Positions 49,210 to 58,100 of a DNA stretch of 64,000 bases are shown here, piece by piece. The position numbers were made by a program, and so were the translations under genes. The stretch lies in contig NZ_JAGKSR010000001.1 in assembly GCF_017939615.1 (NCBI RefSeq), positions 558,001 through 622,000 on the forward strand. Reading direction: 5' to 3'. Position 1 is the stretch's first letter. Every line of letters starts with the position of its first letter. The stretch comes from Microbacterium sp. BLY (lineage in GTDB: Bacteria; Actinomycetota; Actinomycetes; Actinomycetales; Microbacteriaceae). The notes beneath the pieces are model-generated. The model was not told where the DNA came from. It worked only from the letters and a program-made list of their open reading frames with translations, and searched no databases.

Positions 49210-49908
49210 GTGTGCACGGTGGTGATCGATGTCGAGGCCGCGGGATCCGCGCGACTGCTGGCCGTCCGCGATGAGGATCCCGCGCGGGAATGGGACGCGC
49301 TGGGCGCGTGGTGGCCCGAGGAGTATCCGGGGGTGCTCGGCATCCGCGACCGACGTGCCGGGGGCGCCTGGCTCGCCGTGAACCCCGCCGAACGACGCCT
49401 CGCCGTGCTGCTCAATCGCGCCGATGTGCACGACCTCGCCCCGACCGCGGCCGTCTCCCGCGGCACCCTCCCCCTCGCCTCGGTGACCGGCCGGTCCCCG
49501 CACGGCGCGCCGCCGATGCACGGCTTCAACCTGCTCGAGGTCGCACCCGACGGCGCCCGCGTCCTCTCCTGGGACGGCGCCGACCTGCGTGAGACCCCGA
49601 TCGAGCCCGGCACGCACATGATCGCCCACGACGACCTCGACGACGAGGGGACTCCGCGCATCGCCGCCTGGCTCCCCGAGTTCCGCGCCCTGGGGCCGGC
49701 CGCGGCGAGCGCCGACTGGGCCGCCGAGTGGGTCGCACTCCTCGGCGCCTCCGCGACCCTCCCCCCGGAGGACGATCGCGCCATCATCCGCGACAACCGC
49801 CCGCACGGTTATCCGACCCAGTCGCTCCTGTACGCGGTCGCCACGGTCACCCCCGCCGGCGTCGACGTCCGCGACGTCACCCTTCCCTCCCCGGCCCACC
49901 TGTCCTGA
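49210..49908 (+). CDS. TANGO2/NRDE-family protein
   Basis: 232-residue protein beginning MCT, so Cys2 would be exposed after Met removal as in Ntn-type hydrolases of the NRDE family. RDEDPAREWDALGAWWPE corresponds to the NRDE(F) motif region, though Asn is missing here (VRDEDP). A second block, GFNLLEVAPDGARVLSWDG, and the C-terminal YPTQSLLYAVATVTPAGVDVRDV are consistent with the family. Human TANGO2 relatives are linked to lipid/heme metabolism; the bacterial role is unknown. GTG chosen because it places Cys at position 2 and fits the -10 spacing. Confidence 0.75.
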   Translation: MCTVVIDVEAAGSARLLAVRDEDPAREWDALGAWWPEEYPGVLGIRDRRAGGAWLAVNPAERRLAVLLNRADVHDLAPTAAVSRGTLPLASVTGRSPHGAPPMHGFNLLEVAPDGARVLSWDGADLRETPIEPGTHMIAHDDLDDEGTPRIAAWLPEFRALGPAAASADWAAEWVALLGASATLPPEDDRAIIRDNRPHGYPTQSLLYAVATVTPAGVDVRDVTLPSPAHLS

Positions 49909-49929
49909 GCCCGCGTCCCTTTCTCATCC

Positions 49930-49979
49930 GGGATCAAGAACGCCCCTCGCGGGCCCCTCGGCGGCCCCTTTCTGATCCC
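49930..49979. terminator. Imperfect hairpin between convergent NRDE and GlxA genes
   Basis: GGGATCAAGAA at the left pairs with TTTCTGATCCC at the right, enclosing a GC-rich internal segment (CGCGGGCCCCTCGGCGGC). Its outline resembles the clearer terminator at 55057-55094. Confidence 0.5.
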
Positions 49980-50017
49980 GCCCCAGGGCGAGGACCGTCG
50001 CGGAAGAAGGGGAGAAG

Positions 50018-50983
50018 TCAGGCGGCGGGGGCGCTGGCGCAGGAGAAGCGGGCGCGATAGGCGGTGGGGGTCACGCCGAGCACGCGGGCGAAGTTCTGCC
50101 GCAGGACGGCCGCGGAGCCGAAGCCGCACTCCGTGGCGATGTGCTCGAGGGGCAGGTCGGTGCGCTCGAGGAGCCGCTGCGCCTGGATGATCCGCTGCCG
50201 TGCGAGCCAGGCCGCCGGCGTCGCCCCGTACTCCGCCTTGAAGCGACGGGCGAAGGTCCGCGGAGACATGAGAGCGCGTGCGGCGAGCTGGTCGACGGTC
50301 AGCTCGTCGCGGAGATGCGCGACCGCCCAGTCCGCCACGGCCGCGAACGAGTCCGTCGGCGCCACGGGGATCGGACGATCGATGAACTGCGCCTGCCCCC
50401 CGTCCCGCTGCGGGGGGACGACCATGCGACGCGCGATGCGATTGGTGATCTCCGCGCCGAGCTCCTGTCGGAGCAGGTGCAGGCAGGCGTCGATCCCGGC
50501 GGCGGTGCCGGCGCTCGTGATGATCCGGTCGTCCTGGACGAACAGGACATCCGGGTCGATGTCGATGTCCGGGTACATCTCGGCCATCGTGTGCGCGTAC
50601 ATCCAGTGGGTGGTGGCGCGCCGGCCGTCCAGTACTCCGGCCGCCGCGAGGATGAACGATCCGCTGCACACGCTCATCACCCAGGCGCCCCGGGCGACGG
50701 CGTCGCGGGCCACGTCGACGAGGAGCGGATCGATGTCCGCCCACGTCTCGCGCGGCACCGGGCAGAAGATGACGAGGTCGGCTTCCCGGGTGAACGAGAG
50801 GTCGTGCTCCACGTTGATCGAGAACCCGATCTTGGAGCGCACGACGCCGGGTCGTGGGGCGACGATGCGGAAGTCGAAATTCGGCACGCCGTCGGCGGAG
50901 CGGTCCAGGCCGAAGGCCTCGCACGCGACACCGAACTCGAACGGCGCGAAGCCGTCGTGCACCACACAGGCCACGGTCTTCAT
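50018..50983 (-). CDS. GlxA-family regulator (DJ-1/PfpI + AraC HTH)
   Basis: 321-residue transcription factor. The N-terminal DJ-1/PfpI-like domain (about 1-175) begins TVACVVHDGFAPFEFGVACEAFGLDR and has the nucleophile-elbow region WVMSVCSGSFILAAAGVLDGR with C106, in the position used as ligand sensor in this family. The C-terminal AraC domain (about 215-315) has both HTH units: LTVDQLAARALMSPRTFARRFKAEYGATPAAWL and PLEHIATECGFGSAAVLRQNFARVLGVTPTAYR. The family often controls amino-acid or betaine use. A GGGAGGG ribosome site precedes the ATG. It probably autoregulates through the TGGCAG sites upstream. Confidence 0.93.
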   Translation of the reverse strand: MKTVACVVHDGFAPFEFGVACEAFGLDRSADGVPNFDFRIVAPRPGVVRSKIGFSINVEHDLSFTREADLVIFCPVPRETWADIDPLLVDVARDAVARGAWVMSVCSGSFILAAAGVLDGRRATTHWMYAHTMAEMYPDIDIDPDVLFVQDDRIITSAGTAAGIDACLHLLRQELGAEITNRIARRMVVPPQRDGGQAQFIDRPIPVAPTDSFAAVADWAVAHLRDELTVDQLAARALMSPRTFARRFKAEYGATPAAWLARQRIIQAQRLLERTDLPLEHIATECGFGSAAVLRQNFARVLGVTPTAYRARFSCASAPAA

Positions 50984-50997
50984 GGACCCTCCCGGAT

Positions 50998-51070
50998 TGG
51001 CAGTTTTCCTACGGTGAGTGCCGCATCTGCCACTCGTGGCAGCATCTCACCGAGCGTAGCTTTTCTGCCA
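50998..51070. promoter_or_regulatory. Dyad-rich divergent promoter with four TGGCAG half-sites
   Basis: TGGCAG at 50998-51003 and 51037-51042; its complement CTGCCA at 51027-51032 and 51065-51070. The middle pair forms the perfect 16-mer CTGCCACTCGTGGCAG (51027-51042), and a wider dyad CGGTGAG/CTCACCG spans 51012-51052. The last half-site ends on the A of the ATG at 51070. AraC-type regulators bind such arrays. Confidence 0.75.
51057..51062 (+). promoter_or_regulatory. -10 box TAGCTT of the 53-aa membrane protein gene
   Basis: TAGCTT ends seven bases before the ATG at 51070, inside the dyad-rich region. Confidence 0.4.
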
Positions 51071-51231
51071 TGATACTCATCATCCTCCTGCTCGCGATCG
51101 GCGTCTGGGCGGTCGGCGCCACGATCGTCGAGCTCCGTCGCGACGGCTATCGCCGCACCCCGACCGACTGGACCCGCGTCCCCGGACCGGACGCCCTGCA
51201 CCGGGCCGACCCGGGCCACGGGTACCGCTGA
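51070..51231 (+). CDS. 53-aa single-pass membrane protein
   Basis: One N-terminal helix (ILIILLLAIGVWAVGATIVEL, residues 2-22) followed by a basic, hydrophilic tail (RRDGYRRTPTDWTRVPGP..., with PGHGYR at the end). The Arg/Tyr/Thr-Trp tail pattern is seen in small actinobacterial hypothetical proteins. Divergent from the GlxA regulator and probably under its control, since the operator half-site touches its start codon. Confidence 0.65.
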   Translation: MILIILLLAIGVWAVGATIVELRRDGYRRTPTDWTRVPGPDALHRADPGHGYR

Positions 51232-51259
51232 AGGCCTCCCACAGGCGCGCGAGCGCCGC

Positions 51260-51265
51260 TACGCT
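51260..51265 (+). promoter_or_regulatory. -10 box TACGCT of the Pro-rich membrane protein gene
   Basis: TACGCT ends six bases before the ATG at 51272. Confidence 0.45.
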
Positions 51266-51271
51266 CGGGAC

Positions 51272-51853
51272 ATGAGCGACCCCCAGCAGCCCGCCGTCCC
51301 GCCGCGCGAGGGGGCCATCCCCCCGGCCGCCGCGCCGACGCCCCCTCCTCTGTCCGCCGAGCCGCAGTATCCGGGCGGAGGCCACGTGTTCCCGGGCGGA
51401 CACCCCGCGCCGAGCGCCGCACCCCAGGCCTTCCCCACCGCGACCCCGCAGCCGGCGCCGACCGCGGCACCCGGCCAGGCGGCCTTCGGCCCCGGCCCCG
51501 CGTCCGGCGGGTTCCCTCCCGCCGGCGCACCCGCACCGCGCACCCCCGGCAGCGGCCTCGGTCGCGCCGCCTTCATCGTCGCCGCGGTGACGCTCGCGAT
51601 CGATCTGGTGCTGATCCTCGTGCGGCCGTTCGTCTACATGTCGGATCGGACCTACAGCCTGATCGGGGTGATCGAGCTGGCGTCCGGCATCCTCACGTTC
51701 CTCGGCTACGCCGCCGCTCTCGTGCTGGGCCTCATCGCCGCCCGTCGCCCGGGACCACGGCTGCTCGCGGGGATCGCGATCGGCGTGTCCGGCGCCGGCC
51801 TGCTGATGCTCGCGGTGAGCGGACTCTCGACCAACTTCTACCGGTTCTTCTGA
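51272..51853 (+). CDS. Pro/Ala-rich membrane protein, 193 aa
   Basis: The first 95 residues are a low-complexity Pro/Ala/Gly region without charge (PPAAAPTPPPLSAEP, APSAAPQAFPTATPQPAPTAAPG), presumably cytoplasmic and flexible. Three transmembrane segments follow: AAFIVAAVTLAIDLVLILVRPFVYM, IGVIELASGILTFLGYAAALVLGLIA and LLAGIAIGVSGAGLLMLAVSGL. This arrangement resembles DUF4190-type actinobacterial proteins, but I cannot assign a function. Ends 4 bases before the convergent glycosyltransferase stop. Confidence 0.75.
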   Translation: MSDPQQPAVPPREGAIPPAAAPTPPPLSAEPQYPGGGHVFPGGHPAPSAAPQAFPTATPQPAPTAAPGQAAFGPGPASGGFPPAGAPAPRTPGSGLGRAAFIVAAVTLAIDLVLILVRPFVYMSDRTYSLIGVIELASGILTFLGYAAALVLGLIAARRPGPRLLAGIAIGVSGAGLLMLAVSGLSTNFYRFF

Positions 51854-51857
51854 GCGC

Positions 51858-53084
51858 TCAGGAGCGTGCGCGCACGCGGTCGTAGACCTCGATCATCGCG
51901 GCCGTGCGCGAGGACTGCCGGAAGGCGTCCGCGACGGCGGGCACCGGCTGCGGGGCCGTTCCCGCGGTGATGTCGGCGGCAGCCCGGCGAAGGGCCTCCG
52001 CCAGGGCGGCGATCCGCTGCGCCTCGAGGTCGCGGCCGCTCGCGTCCGCCGCCGGCGCGGCCACGGCCCAGAGCCCCCCCTGCAGTTCCGCCGCGATGTC
52101 CGGGTCGCACACCACGGAGGGGGTGCCGAGGGTGGCGGCCTCGAACGGCGTCATCCCCTGGGTCTCGAAGCCGATCGACGTCTGCACGAGCGCATCGGCC
52201 GCGGCGATCCGCTGCAGGGTCTGCGCGTAGGAGAGGCGTCCGGCGAAGCGCACGTCGTCCCGGCCGGCCACGATCCGTTCGGCGGCGCCGCGCTGTCCGC
52301 CGCCGCCGATGATCTCGAGCTCGGCGTCGATCCCCGCATCCACCCAAGCCTGGAGGAAGGGGAGCAGGCGCTTCTCCGGGCTCATCCGCCCGAGCCAGAC
52401 GAAGCGCGGGCGCCCCGGGAGACGCTCGGCCGGAGCGTCCGCGAGGGTCTGTGCGCGGACGTCGTCGTCGATGCCGTTCCACACCACGTCGACCGTCGGG
52501 GCGACGCCGTGCCGCTCCAGACGGCGGGCGAAATGTCCCGACGGGGCCGTGACGGCCGCGGCCCCGGCCGCGAGACCGCGCAGATACGACCACCCGTCGC
52601 TGCCGCCGACCGGCGCGCCGATCCCGCGGAGGGCGGCGCGGCGCCAGAGGTTGAGCACCGCGAGCACCGGACGGTGCAGCGGGGTGACGGCGGCGAGCCC
52701 CACATCAACCCGGTTGTGCATCGTGTGCACGACCGGGATCCCGTGGCGGGCGGCGAAGCGGTGCCCGATGAACGCGCCCCAGAAGTCGCCCTGCACATGC
52801 ACGAGATCGACGGGAGGCCGCCGGGTCATCGCCCGGTCGAGGGTGCGGTCGGTCGCCCGCCCGGGCCAGGTCATCGCGTACTCGCGGTCCGGGGTGATCG
52901 GCATCGACGGAAGATCGACGTTCCCGTCCGACGGCGCGGCATCGTCGCGGCGGGCGTGCATCCGGGGCGCGACGACGGTCACGGTGTGCCCGGCGCGCTC
53001 CAGGAACGTCCGCTGCAGCCGCATCGACACCTGCGCCCCGCCGAGGGAGTCGAGGTGCTGATCGGCGAAGAAGACGACGTGCAT
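51858..53084 (-). CDS. GT4-family glycosyltransferase, second gene of a pair
   Basis: 408-residue GT-B retaining glycosyltransferase. The N-lobe begins VVFFADQHLDSLGGAQVSMRLQRTFLERAGHTVTVVAP, including a GGAQ glycine-rich acceptor loop. The C-lobe has FVWLGRMSPEKRLLPFLQAW (the GRMSPEK nucleotide-sugar site) and the E-x7-E motif region GFETQGMTPFEAATLGTPSVVCD. Typical for capsule, mannoside or glycolipid assembly; membrane association would be peripheral. ATG at 53084 used; GTG at 53093 overlaps the upstream stop (GTGA) and is equally possible. It forms an operon with the next GT4 gene. Confidence 0.9.
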   Translation of the reverse strand: MHVVFFADQHLDSLGGAQVSMRLQRTFLERAGHTVTVVAPRMHARRDDAAPSDGNVDLPSMPITPDREYAMTWPGRATDRTLDRAMTRRPPVDLVHVQGDFWGAFIGHRFAARHGIPVVHTMHNRVDVGLAAVTPLHRPVLAVLNLWRRAALRGIGAPVGGSDGWSYLRGLAAGAAAVTAPSGHFARRLERHGVAPTVDVVWNGIDDDVRAQTLADAPAERLPGRPRFVWLGRMSPEKRLLPFLQAWVDAGIDAELEIIGGGGQRGAAERIVAGRDDVRFAGRLSYAQTLQRIAAADALVQTSIGFETQGMTPFEAATLGTPSVVCDPDIAAELQGGLWAVAAPAADASGRDLEAQRIAALAEALRRAAADITAGTAPQPVPAVADAFRQSSRTAAMIEVYDRVRARS

Positions 53085-53089
53085 CCGCG

Positions 53090-54313
53090 TCACTCGGGCA
53101 GCGGCTCGTCGCGGTACAGCGCCTCGAAGGTGTCGAGTGTGCGGTTGATGTCGTGGATGGCCACGCCGTCGAGGGACGCCTTCTGCATCCGCTCGTACTC
53201 GCCGGGGGAGGCGGTGAGCACGGCCGTGAGCTTCGCGGCGAGGTCGTCGACGTCTCCCGGCGTGAAGAGGTGGCCGTTCTCGCCGTCGTGGACGAGGTGC
53301 GGCAGCGCGACCGCGTCGGCGGCGACGATCGGCAGCGCCGAGGCCATCGCCTCCATCGTCGCGATGGACTGCAGCTCGGCGATCGAGGCGATCACGAACA
53401 GGCTCGCGCGGGACAGCAGGGCGCGCAGCTCCTCGTCGGTTGTCCGGCCGTGGAACGTGACGCGGTCCGCGAGCCCGAGCTGCGCCGTCAGGTGCTCCAG
53501 CTGCTTGCGCTGGTCGCCGCCGCCGACGATGTCGAACGTGGTGTTCAGCGCGGGGTCGAGCTTCGTCATCGCGTGGAGGATCACCTCGACCTGCTTCTCG
53601 GCGGTGAGGCGACCGACGAAGACCAGGCGGTTCTTCTCGCGCGGGGCGATGACGGGCGTGTACTGCGAGCGGTCGATGCCGCAGCTCACCGGGATCACGC
53701 CACGCACCTCGACCGTCTTCTCGAGGAAGTCGGCGGCCCGACGCGTGGGCGTCGTGATCGCCCGCGTCAGGTCGAAGGTGCGCTTGGCGTCGGCCCAGGC
53801 GAGCTTGAGGACGATGTCGTCGACGAACTTCGGCATGGTCGTGTGGTCGAGGATGTTCTCGGCCATGACGTGGTTCGTCGCGATGACCGGGATGCCGCGC
53901 TGCTTCGCGATGCGCGCGAGGCCGCGTCCGATCACGATGTGCGACTGGATGTGGACGACGTCGGGCTGCACCGCGTCGAGCACCTTGCGGGCGTAGTGCT
54001 TGGAGCGCCAGGGCCACACGAAGCGCAGCCAGTCGTGCGGCGCCCAGCGCACGGAGGGCAGCCGGTGGAGCGTCATCGGCTCCCCCTCGATGACCTCGGT
54101 GTGCGGCGCGGTCCGCCGGTATGCCTGGTTGGGGGCGACGACGTGCACGTCGTGTCCGCGCTGGACGAGGCCGGCGGCGAGGCGCTCGGCGAAGCGGGCG
54201 GCGCCGTTGATGTCGGGGGCGAACGTGTCGCAGCCGAGGAGGATCGTCAGGGGGCGGGGCTGTTCGGCGGTGGCGTCGCGCGACGCATCGATCGGATCGT
54301 CGGAGGAGGTCAC
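53090..54313 (-). CDS. GT4-family glycosyltransferase, first gene of a pair
   Basis: 407-residue GT-B enzyme. N-lobe: TILLGCDTFAPDINGAARFAERLAAGLVQRGHDVHVVAPN; the INGAA loop binds the acceptor. C-lobe: LVFVGRLTAEKQVEVILHAM and IASIAELQSIATMEAMASALPIVAADAVALPHLV, where the E-x7-E pair (E of IAEL and E of TMEAM) contacts the nucleotide. PHTEVIEGEPMTLHRLPSVRW and HIQSHIVIGRGLARIAKQRGIPVIATNHVM resemble diacylglycerol or PI glycosyltransferases of actinomycetes (PimB/DGD type), so a glycolipid role is possible. GTG start at 54313. Confidence 0.9.
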   Translation of the reverse strand: MTSSDDPIDASRDATAEQPRPLTILLGCDTFAPDINGAARFAERLAAGLVQRGHDVHVVAPNQAYRRTAPHTEVIEGEPMTLHRLPSVRWAPHDWLRFVWPWRSKHYARKVLDAVQPDVVHIQSHIVIGRGLARIAKQRGIPVIATNHVMAENILDHTTMPKFVDDIVLKLAWADAKRTFDLTRAITTPTRRAADFLEKTVEVRGVIPVSCGIDRSQYTPVIAPREKNRLVFVGRLTAEKQVEVILHAMTKLDPALNTTFDIVGGGDQRKQLEHLTAQLGLADRVTFHGRTTDEELRALLSRASLFVIASIAELQSIATMEAMASALPIVAADAVALPHLVHDGENGHLFTPGDVDDLAAKLTAVLTASPGEYERMQKASLDGVAIHDINRTLDTFEALYRDEPLPE

Positions 54314-54427
54314 AGAGATGCCTTACGGGGTGGCGGCCAAGGAGAAGCCCTGGTCGGGCGTCGCCACTCTACCGGAGGCCCCTGCGGGCGGCGCCGAGCC
54401 ATACCGGCTTCCCTCAGCCTCGGCCGA

Positions 54428-54433
54428 TACCGT
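54428..54433 (+). promoter_or_regulatory. -10 box TACCGT of the 195-aa hypothetical gene
   Basis: TACCGT ends six bases before the ATG at 54440. Confidence 0.45.
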
Positions 54434-54439
54434 GAAGCC

Positions 54440-55027
54440 ATGCGACTGCACGCCGACGCCGACTCCCACCTGTGGATCCCCGTGACGGACTCGCTCGGCT
54501 GGAAGGGGCGCCGGCACCGCAAGGCCGCGATCCGGATGCTGCTGGGCCAGGTGAACGCCGCGGTCGGCGCGACGGAGCGTCCCGGCTCGCGGTTCGGGGC
54601 CTGGGCGATGAGCCAGGCCGCGCCGATGCTCATGAAGAAGGCCGACGGCCGGGTGCTCGCGTGGACGTGGAAGGCGGAGCCGGATCTCGTCGTGGCGATG
54701 GCGACGGTGCAGGCGCTGACTCCCGACATCCGGATCGCCCGGGCATCGATGCCGATGGAGTACGACGACACGACCTCCTTCCCCACCCGGCTCGGCGTGG
54801 GCGAGAAGCTCGTGGTGCCGACGCCGCCGTCCCCCTCGGCCCCGCCGTTCGCCACCTACACGTGGGACACGGGCACGCACCTCGTGACCCTGACGGCGGT
54901 GTGCAGCGACCGGGAGCGCTTCGGCACGCTCATCGGCGCGCTCGACGACCTTGCCCGCAGCCTCCGCATCGCCGACGACCTCACCGGCGGCGAGTCCCCC
55001 GACGTCCTCCGCCTCCCGCCCGCCTGA
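54440..55027 (+). CDS. Conserved hypothetical protein, 195 aa
   Basis: Soluble protein, mixed alpha/beta, without signal peptide or membrane helix. The sequence MRLHADADSHLWIPVTDSLGWKGRRHRKAAIRMLLGQVNAA, then FGAWAMSQAAPMLMKKADGRVLAWTW and YTWDTGTHLVTLTAVCSDRERFGTLIGALDDLARSLRIADD is not recognised as a known family. The C-terminal strand-helix pattern resembles small lipid-transfer or secretion-adaptor modules, but this is weak. Coding is supported by codon bias and the -10 spacing. Confidence 0.7.
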   Translation: MRLHADADSHLWIPVTDSLGWKGRRHRKAAIRMLLGQVNAAVGATERPGSRFGAWAMSQAAPMLMKKADGRVLAWTWKAEPDLVVAMATVQALTPDIRIARASMPMEYDDTTSFPTRLGVGEKLVVPTPPSPSAPPFATYTWDTGTHLVTLTAVCSDRERFGTLIGALDDLARSLRIADDLTGGESPDVLRLPPA

Positions 55028-55056
55028 CCCCATCCCCCCATCCCCCGCGCGGGATG

Positions 55057-55094
55057 AGAAACGCGCCTCCCGACCGTGCGGGAGGCGCGTTTCT
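55057..55094. terminator. 15-bp perfect stem terminator between convergent genes
   Basis: AGAAACGCGCCTCCC (55057-55071) pairs exactly with GGGAGGCGCGTTTCT (55080-55094) around an 8-base loop, between the 195-aa gene and the GH38 gene. Can act in both directions. Confidence 0.88.
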
Positions 55095-55131
55095 GATCCG
55101 GCGAGAAGCGGCGGAGCGGGAACCCGGGGGC

Positions 55132-58100
55132 TCAGCGGACGATGCGGAGCGTGCGCACCTCGAAGGGACGGAGGCGGAGGGCGCCACCGACCCGGGGCTC
55201 GTCGATCTCGTCCTCGATCAGGCTCACCTCGCGCACCTCGCGGTGGTCGAAGCGGACCGCCAGCGCGCCGACCGCCCGGCGACCGAGCGCCTCGTAGACG
55301 CGGACGATCACGTCGCCGGAGCCGTCGTCGGCGAGCTTGACCGCCGAGACGACGATCCCCTCGCCCGACACCTCCACCAGCGGCTCGACCTCGCGTGCCC
55401 CGCGGACCACCGTGGGCAGGCTGTTGAGCCGGATCCCTTCGGCCGTGGCGATGGCGGCGTCGGCACCGATCACAAAGCCGACCTCGATCTCATGGCGACC
55501 GTGGTCGGTGTCCGGGTCGGGGAACCGGGGCGCCCGCAGCAGGGACAGGCGCACGGTCGTGGTGACCCCGTCCTCACCGACTTCGCGCGTCGTGTCGTAC
55601 CCGTAGATCGAGTCGTTCACGAGAGCGGCACCGAAGTCCTGCTCCCGCACGAGCACGAAGCGGTGCATCGAGGTCTCGAACTTCGCCGCCTCCCAGCTCG
55701 TGTTCGTGTGGGTGACGCGCGCCTGGTAGCCGAACTGCGTCTCGGCCTCGGTGTGCGACGCCTGGATGTCGAGGGGGAAGGCGAGCTTGAGCAGCTTCTC
55801 CGTCTCATGCCAGTCGACCTCGTTGCGCAGGTGCACGGTCCGCGAGCCCGGGGCGAGGGTGATCGTCTGCGTGATCGTCGACTCCGAGAACGGCCGCACG
55901 ACCACGATCCGTGCGACACCGTCCACGACGGAGGTCTCGATCGACGAGACCGCGGTGAGGTCATCGACGCTGTTGCGGTAATACCGGTCGATGTCCCACG
56001 CGTCCCACATGTTCGGGAAGTCCTGGTGCAGCTGGAACAGGTTCGCGGCCCTACCTGCGGCGACCGTCTCCCTGCCCGACGCCTTGTCGACGGCGGACAC
56101 GATCAGCCCCTCGCCCGAGACGAGCACCGACACGAGGTCGTTCTCGATCCGCCAGCCCGGGTGGGTCGCTGAGCCTGCCGAAGCGTCTTCGACGAGCGAG
56201 ACGGGCGCGTCGACGGGCTCAGGGACCCAGGCCGCCCCGAGTGCGCGCCCCCGACCGACCGACGTCGGCTCGAACAGCAGCTCACGGTCGCCCTCGCCGG
56301 CGAGGGACCGGCGGGCGGCATCGGCGATGTCGCGGGCGTCCGACAGCACGTCCGACAGCACGGCGACGGCCTCGCGATGCACCCACGCGATCGAGGTGCC
56401 GGGGAGGATGTCGTGGAACTCGTGCAGCAACACCGCCTGCCAGAGCCGGTCGAGCTCGGCCTGCGGGTAGGCGGCGCCGGTGCGCACGGCATCGGTGGCC
56501 GCCCACAGCTCGGCCTCGACCAGCGCGTGCTCGGCCCACCGGTGCAGCGCCTTCGTGGCGTGCTGGCTGGTGAGCGTGCCGCGATGCAGCTCGAGGTAGA
56601 GCTCGCCGACCCACACGGCGGGGTTCGGCAGCTCGGCCTTGGCCGCCTCGAAGAACGCGTCCGGGTGCTCCCACACCACCTGCGCGCTGCCCTCGAGGTC
56701 GCGCAGACGCTCGGCCTTGCCGGTCATCTCGCGCGTCGTGCCGCCACCGCCGTCTCCCCAGCCGACCGGGGCGATCGACCGCGAGGTGACCCGGTTCTCC
56801 TTGAACTGCCGCGCGGCCTTCGCGACCTCCATGCCGCTCAGCTGCGAGTTGTAGGTGTCCATCGAGGGGAAGTGCGTGAACACCTGCGAGCCGTCGATGC
56901 CCTCCCACAGGAAGGAGTGGTGCGGGAAGACGTTCTGCTGGTTCCAGGAGATCTTCTGCGTGAAGAACCACTCGAATCCGGCGCGGCGCATCAGCTGCGG
57001 GAGCGCCGGCGAATAGCCGAAGCTGTCCGGCAGCCACACCCCCTTCGAGCGGATGCCGAACTCCCGCGCGAAGAACCGCTGACCGTGCGAGAACTGCCGC
57101 ACGAGGGACTCGCCCGTCGGCATCACGGTGTCGGACTCCACCCACATGCCGCCCAGCGGCAGAAAGCGTCCGGCGGCGACCGCGGCCGTGACCCGCTCCC
57201 ACACCTCGGGGCGGTGCTCCTTGATCCAGGCGTACTGCTGCGCGCTGGACATGCCGTAGAGGAAGTCCGGCTGCTCCTCGATGAGCGTGGTCATGGAGGA
57301 GGTGGTGCGTGCGACCTTGCGGATCGTCTCGCGCACCGGCCACAGCCAGGCCGAGTCGATGTGGGCGTGCCCCACCGCGGAGATGCGGTGCGCACTCGCC
57401 TCGGCCGGTGCGGCGAGGACGTCGGCGAGCCGGGCCCGCGCGTCGCCCGCGGTCTCCACGATGCGCTGCAGGTCGAGCACGTCGAGCGCGTCATCCATCG
57501 CCTGCAGGATGCGCATGCGGCGCGGCGACGTCGCGGGAAGCTCCGCCTGCAGCTCGAACAGCACCTCGAGGTCGAGCGACAGATCGAACACCTCGGGCTC
57601 GAACACCGCGAGGTCGAGGCGCCGCAGCCGGTACAGCGGCTCCTTCGAGGAGGTGAGGATGTCGCCCTCCTGCGTCGGCAGGAAGGGGTGGTAGTCGAGC
57701 AGGACGGGGTTGGACGCACCCTCCAGGTAGAGCTCCACGGGCTCGTCGCCCGCGGCACTGTCGGCGATCGGCACCCACTGGTTGCGCGGGTTGATGCTCT
57801 TGATCGGCGTGCCGTCGGGGCGGTACGCGAGGGCCTCGCACTGGAACCCGGTCATGTTGACGTCGAAACCGAGGTCGATCAGCGCCTCGACGCGGCGGCC
57901 GGCCCATTCCGCGGGCACCCGTCCGGTGAGCTGGAACCACGTGGTCCCCCAGGCGGGACCCCACAGCTCGCCGACGGCGGCGGGCGCGAACGGCAGCGCG
58001 AGGCCCTCCGCCGGGGTGACGGGTTCTCCGGGCAGCTGATGCGCCTGGACCGTGAGCGGCACGGCGGCGGAGTGGATCGCCGGGCGGATGCGCTCCTCGA

